From Minicystis rosea (GTDB taxonomy: Bacteria; Myxococcota_A; Polyangia; Polyangiales; Polyangiaceae), in assembly GCA_001931535.1 (NCBI GenBank), contig CP016211.1:6679573-6743572 (forward strand): a stretch of DNA of 64,000 nt, read 5' to 3'. A program made the position numbers and the translations under genes. Shown one piece after another: positions 8,596 through 17,607 of this stretch. The notes beneath the pieces were generated by a model that was not told where the DNA came from, did not search any database, and saw only the letters and a program-made list of their open reading frames with translations. Every line of letters begins with the position of its first letter. Position 1 is the first letter of the stretch.

Positions 8596-9420
8596 ATGAC
8601 GACTGCCGCGCCCCGTGAAGTGACTGGACTCGTGGCGACCCTGATCCTGCCGGCGCCCCGCGGACGCGCCGCGTCGGACGCCCATGATGCGGCGGCGGCG
8701 CTCACGCCCTCCGGCACCGGGGGCCCGACGGCCGCAGCGCACGTGCCGCAGGCGCCGCCCCCCACGCCGGCGGCCAAGCCTCCTGCGCATCCGACGGCGC
8801 CCAGCGCGGTCCCGCACGCCGCGCCCGCGGCGGAGGAGCACCACGAACCGACCCCGGCGGGGCAGGTCGTGAGCATCACCGCCCTGCGCAAGATCATGAC
8901 GCGGCTGCCGCTGGCGAAGGGGCAGCGGTACCTCGAGCCGCTCAACCAGGCGATGGCCGAGTTCCACATCACGACGCGGCTGCGCAAGGCGGCGTTCCTA
9001 GCGCAGATCGCGCACGAGAGCGGCGAGCTGCAGTGGTTCCAGGAGTTCGCCTCGGGGATGGAGTACGACATCCGCCAGCGGCCGAAGAAGGCGCTCGAGC
9101 TGGGGAACGTGAACCCCGGCGACGGCCCCCGCTACAAGGGGCGCGGGCCCATCCAGCTCACGGGGCGGAACAACTACCGCGCCTGCGGGAAGGCGCTCGG
9201 CCTCGATCTCGAAGGCCACCCGGAGCTGGCCATCGGCCCCGGCGTCGCCTTCCGCAGCGCGGGCTGGTTCTGGTCGACACACAACCTCAACACGCTCGCC
9301 GACAAGTCCGATTTCCGCGCCATCACGCGCCGGATCAACGGCGGCTACAATCACTACGCCGAACGTCTCGCGTATTACCAGCGCGCGCTCACGGTCTTCC
9401 CGGCCGACGCGCACACCTGA
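8596..9420 (+). CDS. GH19-type chitinase/lysozyme-like protein, presumed type VI effector
   Basis: A 274-residue protein starting at the ATG at 8596, preceded by AGAGGGA; the in-frame upstream extension is not used. Residues ~1-85 are an Ala/Pro-rich leader without a signal peptide. Residues ~92-270 are a glycoside hydrolase family 19 fold: FLAQIAHESGELQWFQEF carries the catalytic Glu, followed by RYKGRGPIQLTGRNNYRACG, the substrate-binding signature of the family, then AGWFWSTHNLNTLAD and ITRRINGGYNHYAERL. GH19 enzymes cut chitin or peptidoglycan glycans. It lies 13 bases upstream of the PAAR gene, so delivery by the type VI spike into a rival's periplasm is the best inference. No dedicated immunity gene is obvious. 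Confidence 0.85.
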   Translation: MTTAAPREVTGLVATLILPAPRGRAASDAHDAAAALTPSGTGGPTAAAHVPQAPPPTPAAKPPAHPTAPSAVPHAAPAAEEHHEPTPAGQVVSITALRKIMTRLPLAKGQRYLEPLNQAMAEFHITTRLRKAAFLAQIAHESGELQWFQEFASGMEYDIRQRPKKALELGNVNPGDGPRYKGRGPIQLTGRNNYRACGKALGLDLEGHPELAIGPGVAFRSAGWFWSTHNLNTLADKSDFRAITRRINGGYNHYAERLAYYQRALTVFPADAHT

Positions 9421-9433
9421 GTCGGAGCCACGC

Positions 9434-11386
9434 ATGCCTCTCGCCGGAAGGGTCGGAGATCGCGCCAAGTGTCCTTCGTGCAAGGAAGAAGGACCGTCGA
9501 AGCAGGGGTCGCCCCACCTGTTCATCAACAACCAGGCCGCACTGCGCGTGGGCGACACGGGCAAGCACAACGCCGGGGCGTGGAAGGCCACGAAGGGGAG
9601 CCGCTCGGTCTTCATCGACGGCATCCCCGCGCATCGCGTGGGCGACACGACGGATCACGGGCACGGCAGCGGCCAGCTCGTGGAGGGCAGCCCCAACGTC
9701 TTCATCGGTGATCGCGGCGGCGGCGCCTCCAAGCCGGTGGCGCACGATCGCACGCTGGTCGTGGGGGCGAAGGACGCGCTCGGGCGCAGCGTCTCGGGCG
9801 CCGAGGCGCACGTGACCTGCCCCCACCTCGACGATCGGGTGATCCCCTTCAGCGGCACCACCACCATCACGGGCCTGTGCAGCGGCTCGGCGGTGACGGT
9901 GAAGAAGGCGCTGCAGAAGGGCTCGTGGGACGCGCGCGCGACCAACGGCGAGATGCTGCCGGCGACGCACGCGCACACCGGGGAGGCGCCCGCGCCCGCG
10001 GCGTCGGCGGCGGGCGCGCCCGCCGGCAAGCCTGCGGCCCCGCCGGCAGCGCCGCCCAAGCCGGCGCCCGAGCCGGCGAAGCCCGCGGGCGCGCCCGCAG
10101 CGGCCAAGACCACGCCTGCGTCCACGCCGGCAGGCAAGGCCGCGGCCCCGCCTGCGCCGGCAGCCAAGCCCGCGGCGGCGCCTGCTTCCGCGCCGGCCTC
10201 GGCGAGCACGACCGCACCCGCGGCCAAGCCTGCGGCCGCGCCCGCGACTCAGCCGCTGAACCACGTGGTGCACGCGCCCGCGCCGCCGGCGACGCCCAAC
10301 GATCAGCACCAGGTGCACATCGTCCGGCCGACCACGCCCAACGCGCAGGTGCAGCTCACCACGGTGCACAACTGGGTCGAGCTCGTCTTCCGGGCCTTCG
10401 GCTACACGCTGCCGACGGCCGCGACGGAGATCGCCATCCTCGGCGTGCGCGAGGCCAGCCTCTCGGGCAAGGGCGGCGTCGACGCGCTGGAGGAGGCGGC
10501 CGCCAAGGGCGAGACCGACAAAGTCACGTTCACGCGCGAGACGCGCGACAAGGACTTCTCGACGGCGAAGACGTCGGAGCACGCGACGACGTACAACGAT
10601 CTGCTCTTCATCACCTCGACCGACTCGACGCCGGCCCACACGCAGAGCACCGACGTGTTCGAGTGCACCATCGACGCCGGCGCGACGGAGAGCGCGGAGG
10701 GGATCCCGGTCACGCTGGAGGGCAAGCTCTACAGCGGGACCCCCGGCTCCCACATCGCCAAGCGCTACCCCGGCAGCGACATCGCGCTCCACCTCTTCTA
10801 CGAGAAGGCCGGCAAGATGGCGCTCGCGCGCGAGGCCAGCAAGGCGTACCGCGTGTTCACCGAGATCGCGAGCGCCAAGAACGGGGCCACCAACTGGAAG
10901 TGGGCGCGCATCGAGGACAACGCGTCCATCCACATGCACTTCGGATCCGAGTCCGGCAAGGTCGGGAGCTGGTCGACGGGCTGCACGGTGCTGCACCACC
11001 ACCTGTTCGTGAAGAACAAGGCCGGCGCGAACGTGGAGGACTCGAAGGCCACCCGCTACAAGCGGTTCATGACGCTCTACCGGGGCGCCGCCAACAAGAA
11101 GAAGATCCCGTACCTGGTGGTCTCCAGCAAGTACGTGCGCTCCTACGCGGAGTGGGCGCGCTACGTCGGCGAGCACCCGGACGAGGCCAGCAAGCCGGCG
11201 AGCGTGATCCTGAAGGATCAGCTCGTGGCCGCCCCCGGCGCGCCGGGGCGCTACCTGCCGTCGTTCGTGACCGAGAAGTTCGCGAAGGACGTGGTGGCGC
11301 TGGCCGCCGACAAGGCGACGACCAAGCCGCACGCGGACAACCTGAAGTCGTCGCTGGATCTGGTGACGTTCACGCTCTCGCTCTGA
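9434..11386 (+). CDS. PAAR-domain protein with an L,D-transpeptidase-like C-terminus (candidate specialised effector)
   Basis: A 650-residue protein. Residues 1-~100 are a PAAR/DUF4150-type spike tip with the repeats PHLFINNQAALRVGDTG, SVFIDGIPAHRVGDTTDHG and GSPNVFIGDRGG. Residues ~105-165 form a small beta domain, and ~180-280 an Ala/Pro linker. The last ~370 residues are the cargo. In it SIHMHFGSES is followed by GKVGSWSTGCTVLHHH (residues ~508-523), matching the H...G...S-x-GC core of YkuD-like L,D-transpeptidases or related peptidoglycan-acting enzymes, with Cys as nucleophile. Type VI effectors with this fold alter cell-wall cross-links or NAD(P). The gene follows the GH19 gene closely and ends before a hairpin. 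Confidence 0.75.
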   Translation: MPLAGRVGDRAKCPSCKEEGPSKQGSPHLFINNQAALRVGDTGKHNAGAWKATKGSRSVFIDGIPAHRVGDTTDHGHGSGQLVEGSPNVFIGDRGGGASKPVAHDRTLVVGAKDALGRSVSGAEAHVTCPHLDDRVIPFSGTTTITGLCSGSAVTVKKALQKGSWDARATNGEMLPATHAHTGEAPAPAASAAGAPAGKPAAPPAAPPKPAPEPAKPAGAPAAAKTTPASTPAGKAAAPPAPAAKPAAAPASAPASASTTAPAAKPAAAPATQPLNHVVHAPAPPATPNDQHQVHIVRPTTPNAQVQLTTVHNWVELVFRAFGYTLPTAATEIAILGVREASLSGKGGVDALEEAAAKGETDKVTFTRETRDKDFSTAKTSEHATTYNDLLFITSTDSTPAHTQSTDVFECTIDAGATESAEGIPVTLEGKLYSGTPGSHIAKRYPGSDIALHLFYEKAGKMALAREASKAYRVFTEIASAKNGATNWKWARIEDNASIHMHFGSESGKVGSWSTGCTVLHHHLFVKNKAGANVEDSKATRYKRFMTLYRGAANKKKIPYLVVSSKYVRSYAEWARYVGEHPDEASKPASVILKDQLVAAPGAPGRYLPSFVTEKFAKDVVALAADKATTKPHADNLKSSLDLVTFTLSL

Positions 11387-11400
11387 GCGGCGCATCGCGC

Positions 11401-11424
11401 GGAGCGGGCTTATTGGCCCGCTCC
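11401..11424 (+). terminator. Hairpin after the PAAR gene
   Basis: A perfect 9-bp stem (GGAGCGGGC / GCCCGCTCC) with a 6-base loop, 14 bases past the PAAR stop codon. There is no T-run, so it may act as an intrinsic or RNA-stabilising structure rather than a classic terminator. It lies between convergent genes and could serve both. Confidence 0.5.
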
Positions 11425-11651
11425 GCTCCGCCCGTCGCCGTCACCAGGCCCGGTGCAGAAGCCCTCCACGCAGCGCACGTAGGCCACCCGCACGAAGCCC
11501 TCGATGCCGTCATCAGCGACGTCGTCGACGCGGGAAGGTGCGCGCCGAAGAGGCTGGCGCACGCCGTCTCGTTCATGACGGAGAGCTGACCATCATCGCG
11601 CACGCGCCGACTGTGGATGACGGCGCGTCGCGATGGGAAGCCGCACGAAAG

Positions 11652-14600
11652 CTACGGGCGCTTGCGCGGATCGGGGAGCTCGGGCGGCCAGATGCGGGCC
11701 TTGGCGTCCTCGGGCACGGGGTACTTGGCGTCGAGAGAGCTGTGCGTGTCGCCGAGGACCCAGTCGACATAGCCGACGTTCTTCGGGGTGGTGTGCGGGT
11801 TGACGACGTAGTGCTTCCCGTCGGCGCTGGCGTCGAACTCGCGGCCGCCGTTGTACGCGCGGACGGCGGCGCGGATGATGACGCCTTCCGGGGGCTGCGG
11901 CAGATTGGGATTGGCCTTGCGCAGCTTGGCGATCAGGCGGCGCCCCGTGGGCAGCTTGGCCGAGTTGAAGTGCTGGATGCCGCTCACCACGTTCTTCCGC
12001 CAGTCCCAGAAGATGCGCGGATGGAAGTTGCTGGGCGTGGTGATCCGATCCGCCGGCCACTTCCACTCGTCCTCCTCGGGATCCTGCTGCGCGATGCCGG
12101 TGCCGGCCGGCGGCCCGTAGCGGACCTCGCCCTTCTTGAACTGAGCGAGCGTGTGCTCCGACTCGTGGCAGAACATGCGCAGGAAGAGCCAGGCGAGATC
12201 GCCGGCGTTATCGACGATGTACTGCTCGACCTGGGCGCGCGGCCCGTTCTTGCCGAGCACCTTGAGCCCCTTCAGCACCTTGACCGCGGTGATGTTGCCG
12301 AGCTCGGGCCCGCCTTCGAAGGTGGCCTTGATCTCGAGATCACCGCCGACGATCTCCGCCGGCGTGAGGCGCACCTTCTGCTCTTGGTTGGGCTTGGTGC
12401 GCGCAGTGCCGGCCGCGTACTTGAACTCCTGCCAGCGGTAGCCCGTCGTCTTGGACGAGTGATCGCGGACGCGGTACTTGCCGGAGATGGAGAACTCCCA
12501 GCGCACCGAGCCCACGCTCGTCTCCTTGCCCTCGACCAGCACCTTGGCGAGGAGCGTGACGAGCGGCATCGAAGGCTCGGGCCCGGGGTAGGTGCCGGGA
12601 TCGATCTCGAGCGTGGTGGGGACCACCGGCGAGACGATCTCGACGGCGACGGGGACCGCGTGATCGGTCGGCTTGGCCTTCGCTGCCTGCTGCGAGGGCG
12701 TGGTGCCCACCGGGATGGCCGGCTTGGTCTCGGGCTTCGGCGCGGGCGCCGGCTTGGCCTCGGGCTTCGCGGCGGGCGCGGGCGCAGGGGCCTTCGGCGC
12801 GGGTGCGGGCGCAGGGGCCTTCGGCGCGGGCGTGGCCGGCTTGGCGGGCGGGTCGCCGATCTTGATCTGGTACGGGCCCGGCTTGTCGACGGGGATGCGC
12901 ACCTGGCCGGCACCGTCGGTGGCGTGCGGCGCCGACGTCGAGCCGTCCGCGTGCTCCAGGTGAACGCGCGCGCCCGCCAGCGGCTGGCCGCCGTCGGATG
13001 CGAGGCGGAACCACACCACCTGCTCCGCGGGCGCCGGTGCCTTGGTGGCGTCGGCGGCCTTGGTGATCTTGGGCGGGTTGATCTGCACGTACGGCGTGCC
13101 CTGGATGTTCACCTCGCCGCCCGCCACGAAGCGGACCTCGTGCTGCGCGGTCACCGTGATGTCCGGCCCGTCGAGCATGATGGTCGCGCCGCCCGTGGTG
13201 AGCGTGATGCGCTTGGCGATGATCTCGCGCCGCGTGTCCAGCGGGGTCACCTTGGGCTGGCCGATCTCGCCGGTGTTCGCCGCGGTGACGCCGGCCATCC
13301 GCACTTCGTGCATGCGGCCCGCGCTGATGGTGTCGACGGCGGTGATCTTGGTGTCGAGGTGACGGCCGACGGCGGCGGTGGTGTTGCCTTCGATCTTGTC
13401 GACCTCGGCGGCCACGACGACCTTCTCGAGATCACGCTCGGAGCGGAGCGTGACCAGCTCCTTCCCGGCCGCGTCGTCGAAGCTGAGCTCGTGGTAGCCC
13501 GAGGAGCGCGGCGTCGATCGCGTGCGCCAGGCGAAGCGCGTCTTGCCGCCGGGCAGGTTGGTGGGCGCGGGGTTCTCGGCGTCGAAGAGGCGGCCGACGA
13601 TCACCGGCTGATCGGGGTTGCCCTCGTAGAAAGAGACGAGGACCTCCTGCCCGACGCGGGGGATGGCGATCATCCCGAAGCCGGCGCCGGCCCAGCCCTC
13701 GGCCACGCGCACCCAGGCGAAGGCGCGGTCGTCGAGGGCGGCCTCGCGATCCCAGTGGAAGCGCACGCGCACGCGGCCGTGCTCGTCGGTGTGGATCTCT
13801 TCGCCGGCGGGGCCGACCACGATGGCGCTCTGCAGGCCCTCGATGCGCGGCCACGGCACGCGCCGCGGCGGGCGCACCTTGGCCGTGGCGAACGAGGCCA
13901 CGACGTGCACCGTCCAGGCCTGGTCGACGCGGCCGTCGATGTTGGTCTGCACCACCAGGAGGCGCTGATCGTGGGCCAGCTCGGGGCGCGGCGCGCCCGA
14001 GATGCTGAACACCGTGCCGGGCGAGAGGTCGACGAGGTTGGTGGTGATCTCCACGCGGCGCCGGCCCTCGCGCAGCGCCGCCTGCCGGCGCTCGGCGAGC
14101 GCATAGCCCTGCGCCTCCGAGGTGCGGGCGTAGCCGTGATCGTCGGCGACCGGCGTGTCGTTGGCCTTGTTCGCGGCGGCGGGCAGCTCGGCCAGACCGG
14201 AGCCGGGCGCGTAGGTGTAGCGCTCGAGGCGCGCCTCGCCCGGCCCCGCCTGCTCCGAGTGGTACACCACCGGGAAGCGCGGGCGGCGGAAGTCGAAGTC
14301 GGCGATGGTGACGGCGCCCGGCTTCACCTCCAGCGCGACGTGGACGTCGGCCGCGAAGGGGTGGGCGATCGTCGGGCTCGGCTCGCTCGTGAAGGGGATG
14401 CTGTGCGACCGCGGCTCGGCGCGCTCGGGCGCGTCGGTGATCACGAGCTTCCCGGGGCCCTCGATGGTCTCGTCGAAGTAGTAGCCGAGGCCCGCCTCCT
14501 CGAGCAGCCGCGAGACGAAGTCGAGGTCGGTCTCGCCGTACTGCACGCGAATCTCGTGGCGCGCCAGGTTCTCCTCGGTGACGCGCGCGGTGATCTCGAT

Positions 14601-14972
14601 GCCGTGCTCCTTGAGGAGCGCGCGCACCGTCTCCAGCGCGGTCTGGTGCTGGAAGACGCGATGGTTCGTGCGTTGCGAGAGCAGCCACAGGCGCGGGACG
14701 ATGCGCAGCGTGTAGGTCGAGAGGCCGGCGGGCTCCGCGTCGGTCTGCTCGACGAAGGAGCAGACGCCCGTCCACGAACGGCTCCCGAGCCGGCCGTTGT
14801 TGAGGTGGAGCGACGCGTCCTGACCGAGGATGCGCGTGAAGTCGAGGTCGGCGTCCGCCGACATGACGAGGAGCGCGACCTCGAAGGGCATGGAGAGGCC
14901 CTCGACGATGTCGACGCGACGGACCGAGAGGTCGCTGTGCGGAAGGGAAGGGATCTTGAGCTCGACGTGCAC
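11652..14972 (-). CDS. vgrG: Evolved VgrG spike protein with a lysozyme-like C-terminal domain
   Basis: A 1106-residue protein with a GTG start behind GAGGAG. Residues 1-~560 are the gp27/gp5-like VgrG core, including GEEIHTDEHGRVRVRFHWD and GFGMIAIPRVGQEVLVSFYE, then a beta-helix tail. After ~655 comes a transthyretin-like beta domain, then an Ala/Pro/Lys linker (~710-775) and an Ig-like segment. Residues ~920-1104 look like a goose-type lysozyme/lytic transglycosylase: FCHESEHTLAQF (Glu as candidate acid), GTGIAQQDP, NVVSGIQHFNSA and AAVRAYNGG. It would puncture and then digest a rival's cell wall. It lies 17 bases downstream of the second vgrG, so the two are probably co-transcribed. Confidence 0.88.
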   Translation of the reverse strand: MHVELKIPSLPHSDLSVRRVDIVEGLSMPFEVALLVMSADADLDFTRILGQDASLHLNNGRLGSRSWTGVCSFVEQTDAEPAGLSTYTLRIVPRLWLLSQRTNHRVFQHQTALETVRALLKEHGIEITARVTEENLARHEIRVQYGETDLDFVSRLLEEAGLGYYFDETIEGPGKLVITDAPERAEPRSHSIPFTSEPSPTIAHPFAADVHVALEVKPGAVTIADFDFRRPRFPVVYHSEQAGPGEARLERYTYAPGSGLAELPAAANKANDTPVADDHGYARTSEAQGYALAERRQAALREGRRRVEITTNLVDLSPGTVFSISGAPRPELAHDQRLLVVQTNIDGRVDQAWTVHVVASFATAKVRPPRRVPWPRIEGLQSAIVVGPAGEEIHTDEHGRVRVRFHWDREAALDDRAFAWVRVAEGWAGAGFGMIAIPRVGQEVLVSFYEGNPDQPVIVGRLFDAENPAPTNLPGGKTRFAWRTRSTPRSSGYHELSFDDAAGKELVTLRSERDLEKVVVAAEVDKIEGNTTAAVGRHLDTKITAVDTISAGRMHEVRMAGVTAANTGEIGQPKVTPLDTRREIIAKRITLTTGGATIMLDGPDITVTAQHEVRFVAGGEVNIQGTPYVQINPPKITKAADATKAPAPAEQVVWFRLASDGGQPLAGARVHLEHADGSTSAPHATDGAGQVRIPVDKPGPYQIKIGDPPAKPATPAPKAPAPAPAPKAPAPAPAAKPEAKPAPAPKPETKPAIPVGTTPSQQAAKAKPTDHAVPVAVEIVSPVVPTTLEIDPGTYPGPEPSMPLVTLLAKVLVEGKETSVGSVRWEFSISGKYRVRDHSSKTTGYRWQEFKYAAGTARTKPNQEQKVRLTPAEIVGGDLEIKATFEGGPELGNITAVKVLKGLKVLGKNGPRAQVEQYIVDNAGDLAWLFLRMFCHESEHTLAQFKKGEVRYGPPAGTGIAQQDPEEDEWKWPADRITTPSNFHPRIFWDWRKNVVSGIQHFNSAKLPTGRRLIAKLRKANPNLPQPPEGVIIRAAVRAYNGGREFDASADGKHYVVNPHTTPKNVGYVDWVLGDTHSSLDAKYPVPEDAKARIWPPELPDPRKRP

Positions 14973-14989
14973 GTTGCGCTCCTCGCCCC

Positions 14990-16852
14990 TCAGTCGCAGT
15001 TGATCTTCACGTTCGGACCGCCGCGGATGATGACGTCACCCTCGTGCGCGACGATCGTGATGTTGCCCTTGGCCTCGAGCTTGATGTCGGGCCCGTCGAA
15101 CGCGACGGTGGCCTGGCCGGTGGAGTAGACGATGTGGCGATCGGTCATCTCCACGCTGGTCGACTGCCCGCCGGCCGCGCCCACCACGATCGAGTGCTTC
15201 TGGCCTACGAAGGTGGAGTCGACCGCGCCGATGGTGGCCGAGCGGCTCTTGCCCACGGAGACGGTGCGATCGGTGCCGGTGCGCTCGACCTCGTTGGCCT
15301 TCACCAGCTTGTGCAGATCGCGCTGGGCGCGCAGGCTCACGAGCTCGGCGCCCTGCTTGTCCTCGAACATCAGCTCGTTGTACGCAGGCGACGCCGCGGG
15401 CTGCGGCGAGGAGCGCGTGCGGATGCCGCTCCTCGTCTTGTGGTCGGGGAGCTTGTACGGCACCTGGTTGAGCGCGTCGTAGACGCGGCCGATGACGATG
15501 GGCTGATCGGGGTCGCCCTCGAAGAAGCCGACCGTGACCTCCTGCCCGATGCGGGGCAGCACGATCATGCCGAAGCCCGTGCCGGCCCAGCCCTGGCTCA
15601 CGCGGATCCAGCAGGAGCTGTTCTCGTCCTGCTTGCCCTCGCGATCCCAGGGGAACTGCACGCGCACGCGGCCGTGGTCGTCGGTGTAGATCTCGTCGCC
15701 CTTGGGGCCGACCACGATGGCGGCCTGCACGCCGAGGATGCGCGGGCGCGGCGTGCTCATGGCCGGCCGCCACGGCGTGTCGGCCACCACCGCGCGCGAG
15801 GCGATCGACCACTGGCCGCCCACCGTGCCGTCGATGCGCTGCTCGAGCACGAGGAGCGCGTTCGGCGCGGCGATGCGGCTCTTGGGGTGGCCGCTCACGG
15901 TGAAGACCATGCCAGGCGCGAGGTCGAGCGCGTTGGTCTCGAAGCCCACCGACTCGCGCGGACCGCGCAGCGCATCGAGCGTGCGCTCGGCGAGGGCTGC
16001 GCCCTCTTTCTCGTCGGCGACGGCAGCGCGCTCGGCGCCGGGCCGGCCCTCGGTGAGGAACGCGTTGGGCGCGTAGCGATATTGCTCCAGCGGGGCCTCG
16101 ATGCCCTGCACCGGGCCCGCCTTGCCGAAGAGCGGGTAGGTGAGACGGCCGCGGAAGTCGAAGTCGCGCAGCGCGACCGCGCCCGGGCGGATCTCGCGCG
16201 ACACGCGCACCTTCGTCACGAAGTCGCGCGCGCTCTGGTGGCCTGGGGTCTCCAGGAAGGGCACGGCGCCGCCCGCGCGCGGCTCGGCGCGGTGGGGCTT
16301 GTCGGTGAGGATGACCTTGCTCCCGTGATCGGGCTCGTACGCGAAGTGGTACGAGATGCCGGCCTCCTCCAGGAGGCGGCTCATGAAGGCGAAGTCCGAC
16401 TCGCCGTACTGCACGCGGTACTCGAAGCGGGGGTAGACGGCCGCGTCGATCGAGAAGGCGTGCTCGATGCGCCACTCGGTGAGCAGCTTGCCCACGATGG
16501 TGGGGATGCTCGCGTGCTGGAAGATGCGGTGGTTCTGCCGCTGCGACAGGAGCCAGAGCTCGGGGACGATGCGGACCAGGTAGGTCGACATCCCCGTCTC
16601 TTCGGCCTGGGTCTGCTCGAAGTGCGAGCAGATGCCCGACCACTGCCGCGAGGCCGTGCTCCCGTCGCCTGCATGCTGGATGCGGAACGAGGCGCCCTGG
16701 CCGATGATGGTCTCGAAGTCGATGTCGTCGAGCCGCGAGAGCGCGACGATCGTGATCTCGAACGGAGCGCTCATGCGCTCACTGATCGTGAAGTGTCGAA
16801 CGGAGAGGGAATCGTGCTCCGAGGCGAACGACAGGTTCAAGCTCGACGACAT
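14990..16852 (-). CDS. vgrG: VgrG type VI secretion spike protein
   Basis: A 620-residue VgrG of standard length without an effector extension. Landmarks are the N-terminal gp27-like barrel (LSVRHFTISERMSAPFEITI), the RIVPELWLLSQRQNHRIFQH segment, the gp5 OB fold with GDEIYTDDHGRVRVQFPWD and GFGMIVLPRIGQEVTVGFFE, and the short beta-helix ending in VIIRGGPNVKINCD. VgrG trimers tip the Hcp tube and carry PAAR proteins. It is first in a two-gene unit with the effector-tailed vgrG. No tss core gene is in this window, so this is an orphan vgrG island served by an apparatus elsewhere. Confidence 0.93.
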   Translation of the reverse strand: MSSSLNLSFASEHDSLSVRHFTISERMSAPFEITIVALSRLDDIDFETIIGQGASFRIQHAGDGSTASRQWSGICSHFEQTQAEETGMSTYLVRIVPELWLLSQRQNHRIFQHASIPTIVGKLLTEWRIEHAFSIDAAVYPRFEYRVQYGESDFAFMSRLLEEAGISYHFAYEPDHGSKVILTDKPHRAEPRAGGAVPFLETPGHQSARDFVTKVRVSREIRPGAVALRDFDFRGRLTYPLFGKAGPVQGIEAPLEQYRYAPNAFLTEGRPGAERAAVADEKEGAALAERTLDALRGPRESVGFETNALDLAPGMVFTVSGHPKSRIAAPNALLVLEQRIDGTVGGQWSIASRAVVADTPWRPAMSTPRPRILGVQAAIVVGPKGDEIYTDDHGRVRVQFPWDREGKQDENSSCWIRVSQGWAGTGFGMIVLPRIGQEVTVGFFEGDPDQPIVIGRVYDALNQVPYKLPDHKTRSGIRTRSSPQPAASPAYNELMFEDKQGAELVSLRAQRDLHKLVKANEVERTGTDRTVSVGKSRSATIGAVDSTFVGQKHSIVVGAAGGQSTSVEMTDRHIVYSTGQATVAFDGPDIKLEAKGNITIVAHEGDVIIRGGPNVKINCD

Positions 16853-17120
16853 GGGGCGCCAGGCTAACCCGTGAGCCGGGAAACCTCGTAAGGATTCCGC
16901 ACGTTCAATGCCGCTGACGCACGTTCATGACGCCAAGCAGCATGAACCGCCGGCGGCCCCACCCGGGCGTATGGGCGTGCTTTCCCCCGGGGACCAGGCT
17001 GGATCACTCAGGCCTGGGCCCGACACCCGCCCGAGCGATCCGCGCCTTCCAACACCAGCGTCTCGTCGCCATCCCCCTCCCCTACTCGCCCCGCAACCAC
17101 CTCGCATACCTCTCCACCCA
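16853..17120 (+). other. Leader region between vgrG and the heptad repeat
   Basis: No convincing gene. The vgrG promoter should lie here on the minus strand. Open frames on both strands are Pro/Arg/Gly-rich and look like by-products of high GC. Confidence 0.4.
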
Positions 17121-17128
17121 GGATCGGA

Positions 17129-17607
17129 TTCGCGACGAGCCTTGGACGCATCGCCGGCATCGTCACGAAGCTTGCTTGGACCCTCGACAACGTCAGCAAC
17201 GTGGTCTTCGAGACTGATGACATCGTCCTTCGAGCTTGGTGATGTCGTCGTCAACCTCGACGGGATCGTCGCCAAGCTTGGTGATGTCGTCGCCAACCTC
17301 GACGGGATCGTCGCCAACCTCGACGGGATCGTCGCCAAGCTTGACGGCATTGCCGTAGAGACTGCGGACATCGTCCTTCGAGCTTGGTGATGTCGTCGTC
17401 AACCTCGACGGGATCGTCACCAAGCTTGGTAATGTCGTCGTCAACCTCGACGGGATCGTCACCAAGCTTGACGGCATTGCCGTCGAGAGTGAGGACATCG
17501 TCTTCGAGCTTGGTGATGTCGTCGTCAGCCTCGACGGGATCGTCGCCAAGCTTGACGGCATGGGCCTGTACCGACGTTTGTGCACGCCCCACGGACATGC
17601 CACTTGA
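17129..17607 (+). pseudogene. Heptad-repeat (coiled-coil-like) coding region with two frame jumps
   Basis: Read on the plus strand with two corrections, ~150 codons form unbroken heptads without proline: IAGIVTK, LAWTLDN, then repeats of LDGIVAK, LGDVVAN, LDGIAVE, ending ...LDGMGLY and a stop at 17605. The frame changes twice, each time at the identical string ATCGTCCTTCGAGCTTGG (near 17222 and 17372); a third copy near 17495 has one C fewer and stays in frame. No start codon is certain. Minus-strand reading also gives heptads (KLGDDPV, EVDDDIT), but with prolines, so plus is preferred. It is either a decayed coiled-coil gene, a sequencing artefact in repeats, or frameshift-controlled. The family is not recognised. 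Confidence 0.45.
17225..17570. repeat. 21-bp periodic tandem repeat
   Basis: Imperfect 21-base units (core CTCGACGGGATCGTC followed by GCCAAG, GCCAAC or ACCAAG) alternate with GGTGATGTCGTC-type units in two higher-order blocks of about 130-150 bases. Because the unit is a multiple of three, all six frames stay open for long stretches. There are no spacers, so this is not a CRISPR array. Confidence 0.9.

Noticed and set aside
7302-8618. 438-codon plus-strand frame opposite DUF2169
   Set aside because: Antisense shadow; the DUF2169 protein on the minus strand has clear family motifs.
11538-15128. Very long plus-strand open frame (1196 codons) opposite vgrG
   Set aside because: Composition is Arg/Leu/Gly/Asp-rich antisense shadow of two clear vgrG genes; no family features.
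17225-17570. Possible CRISPR array
   Set aside because: The 21-bp units are contiguous and imperfect with no unique spacers, and no cas genes are present.
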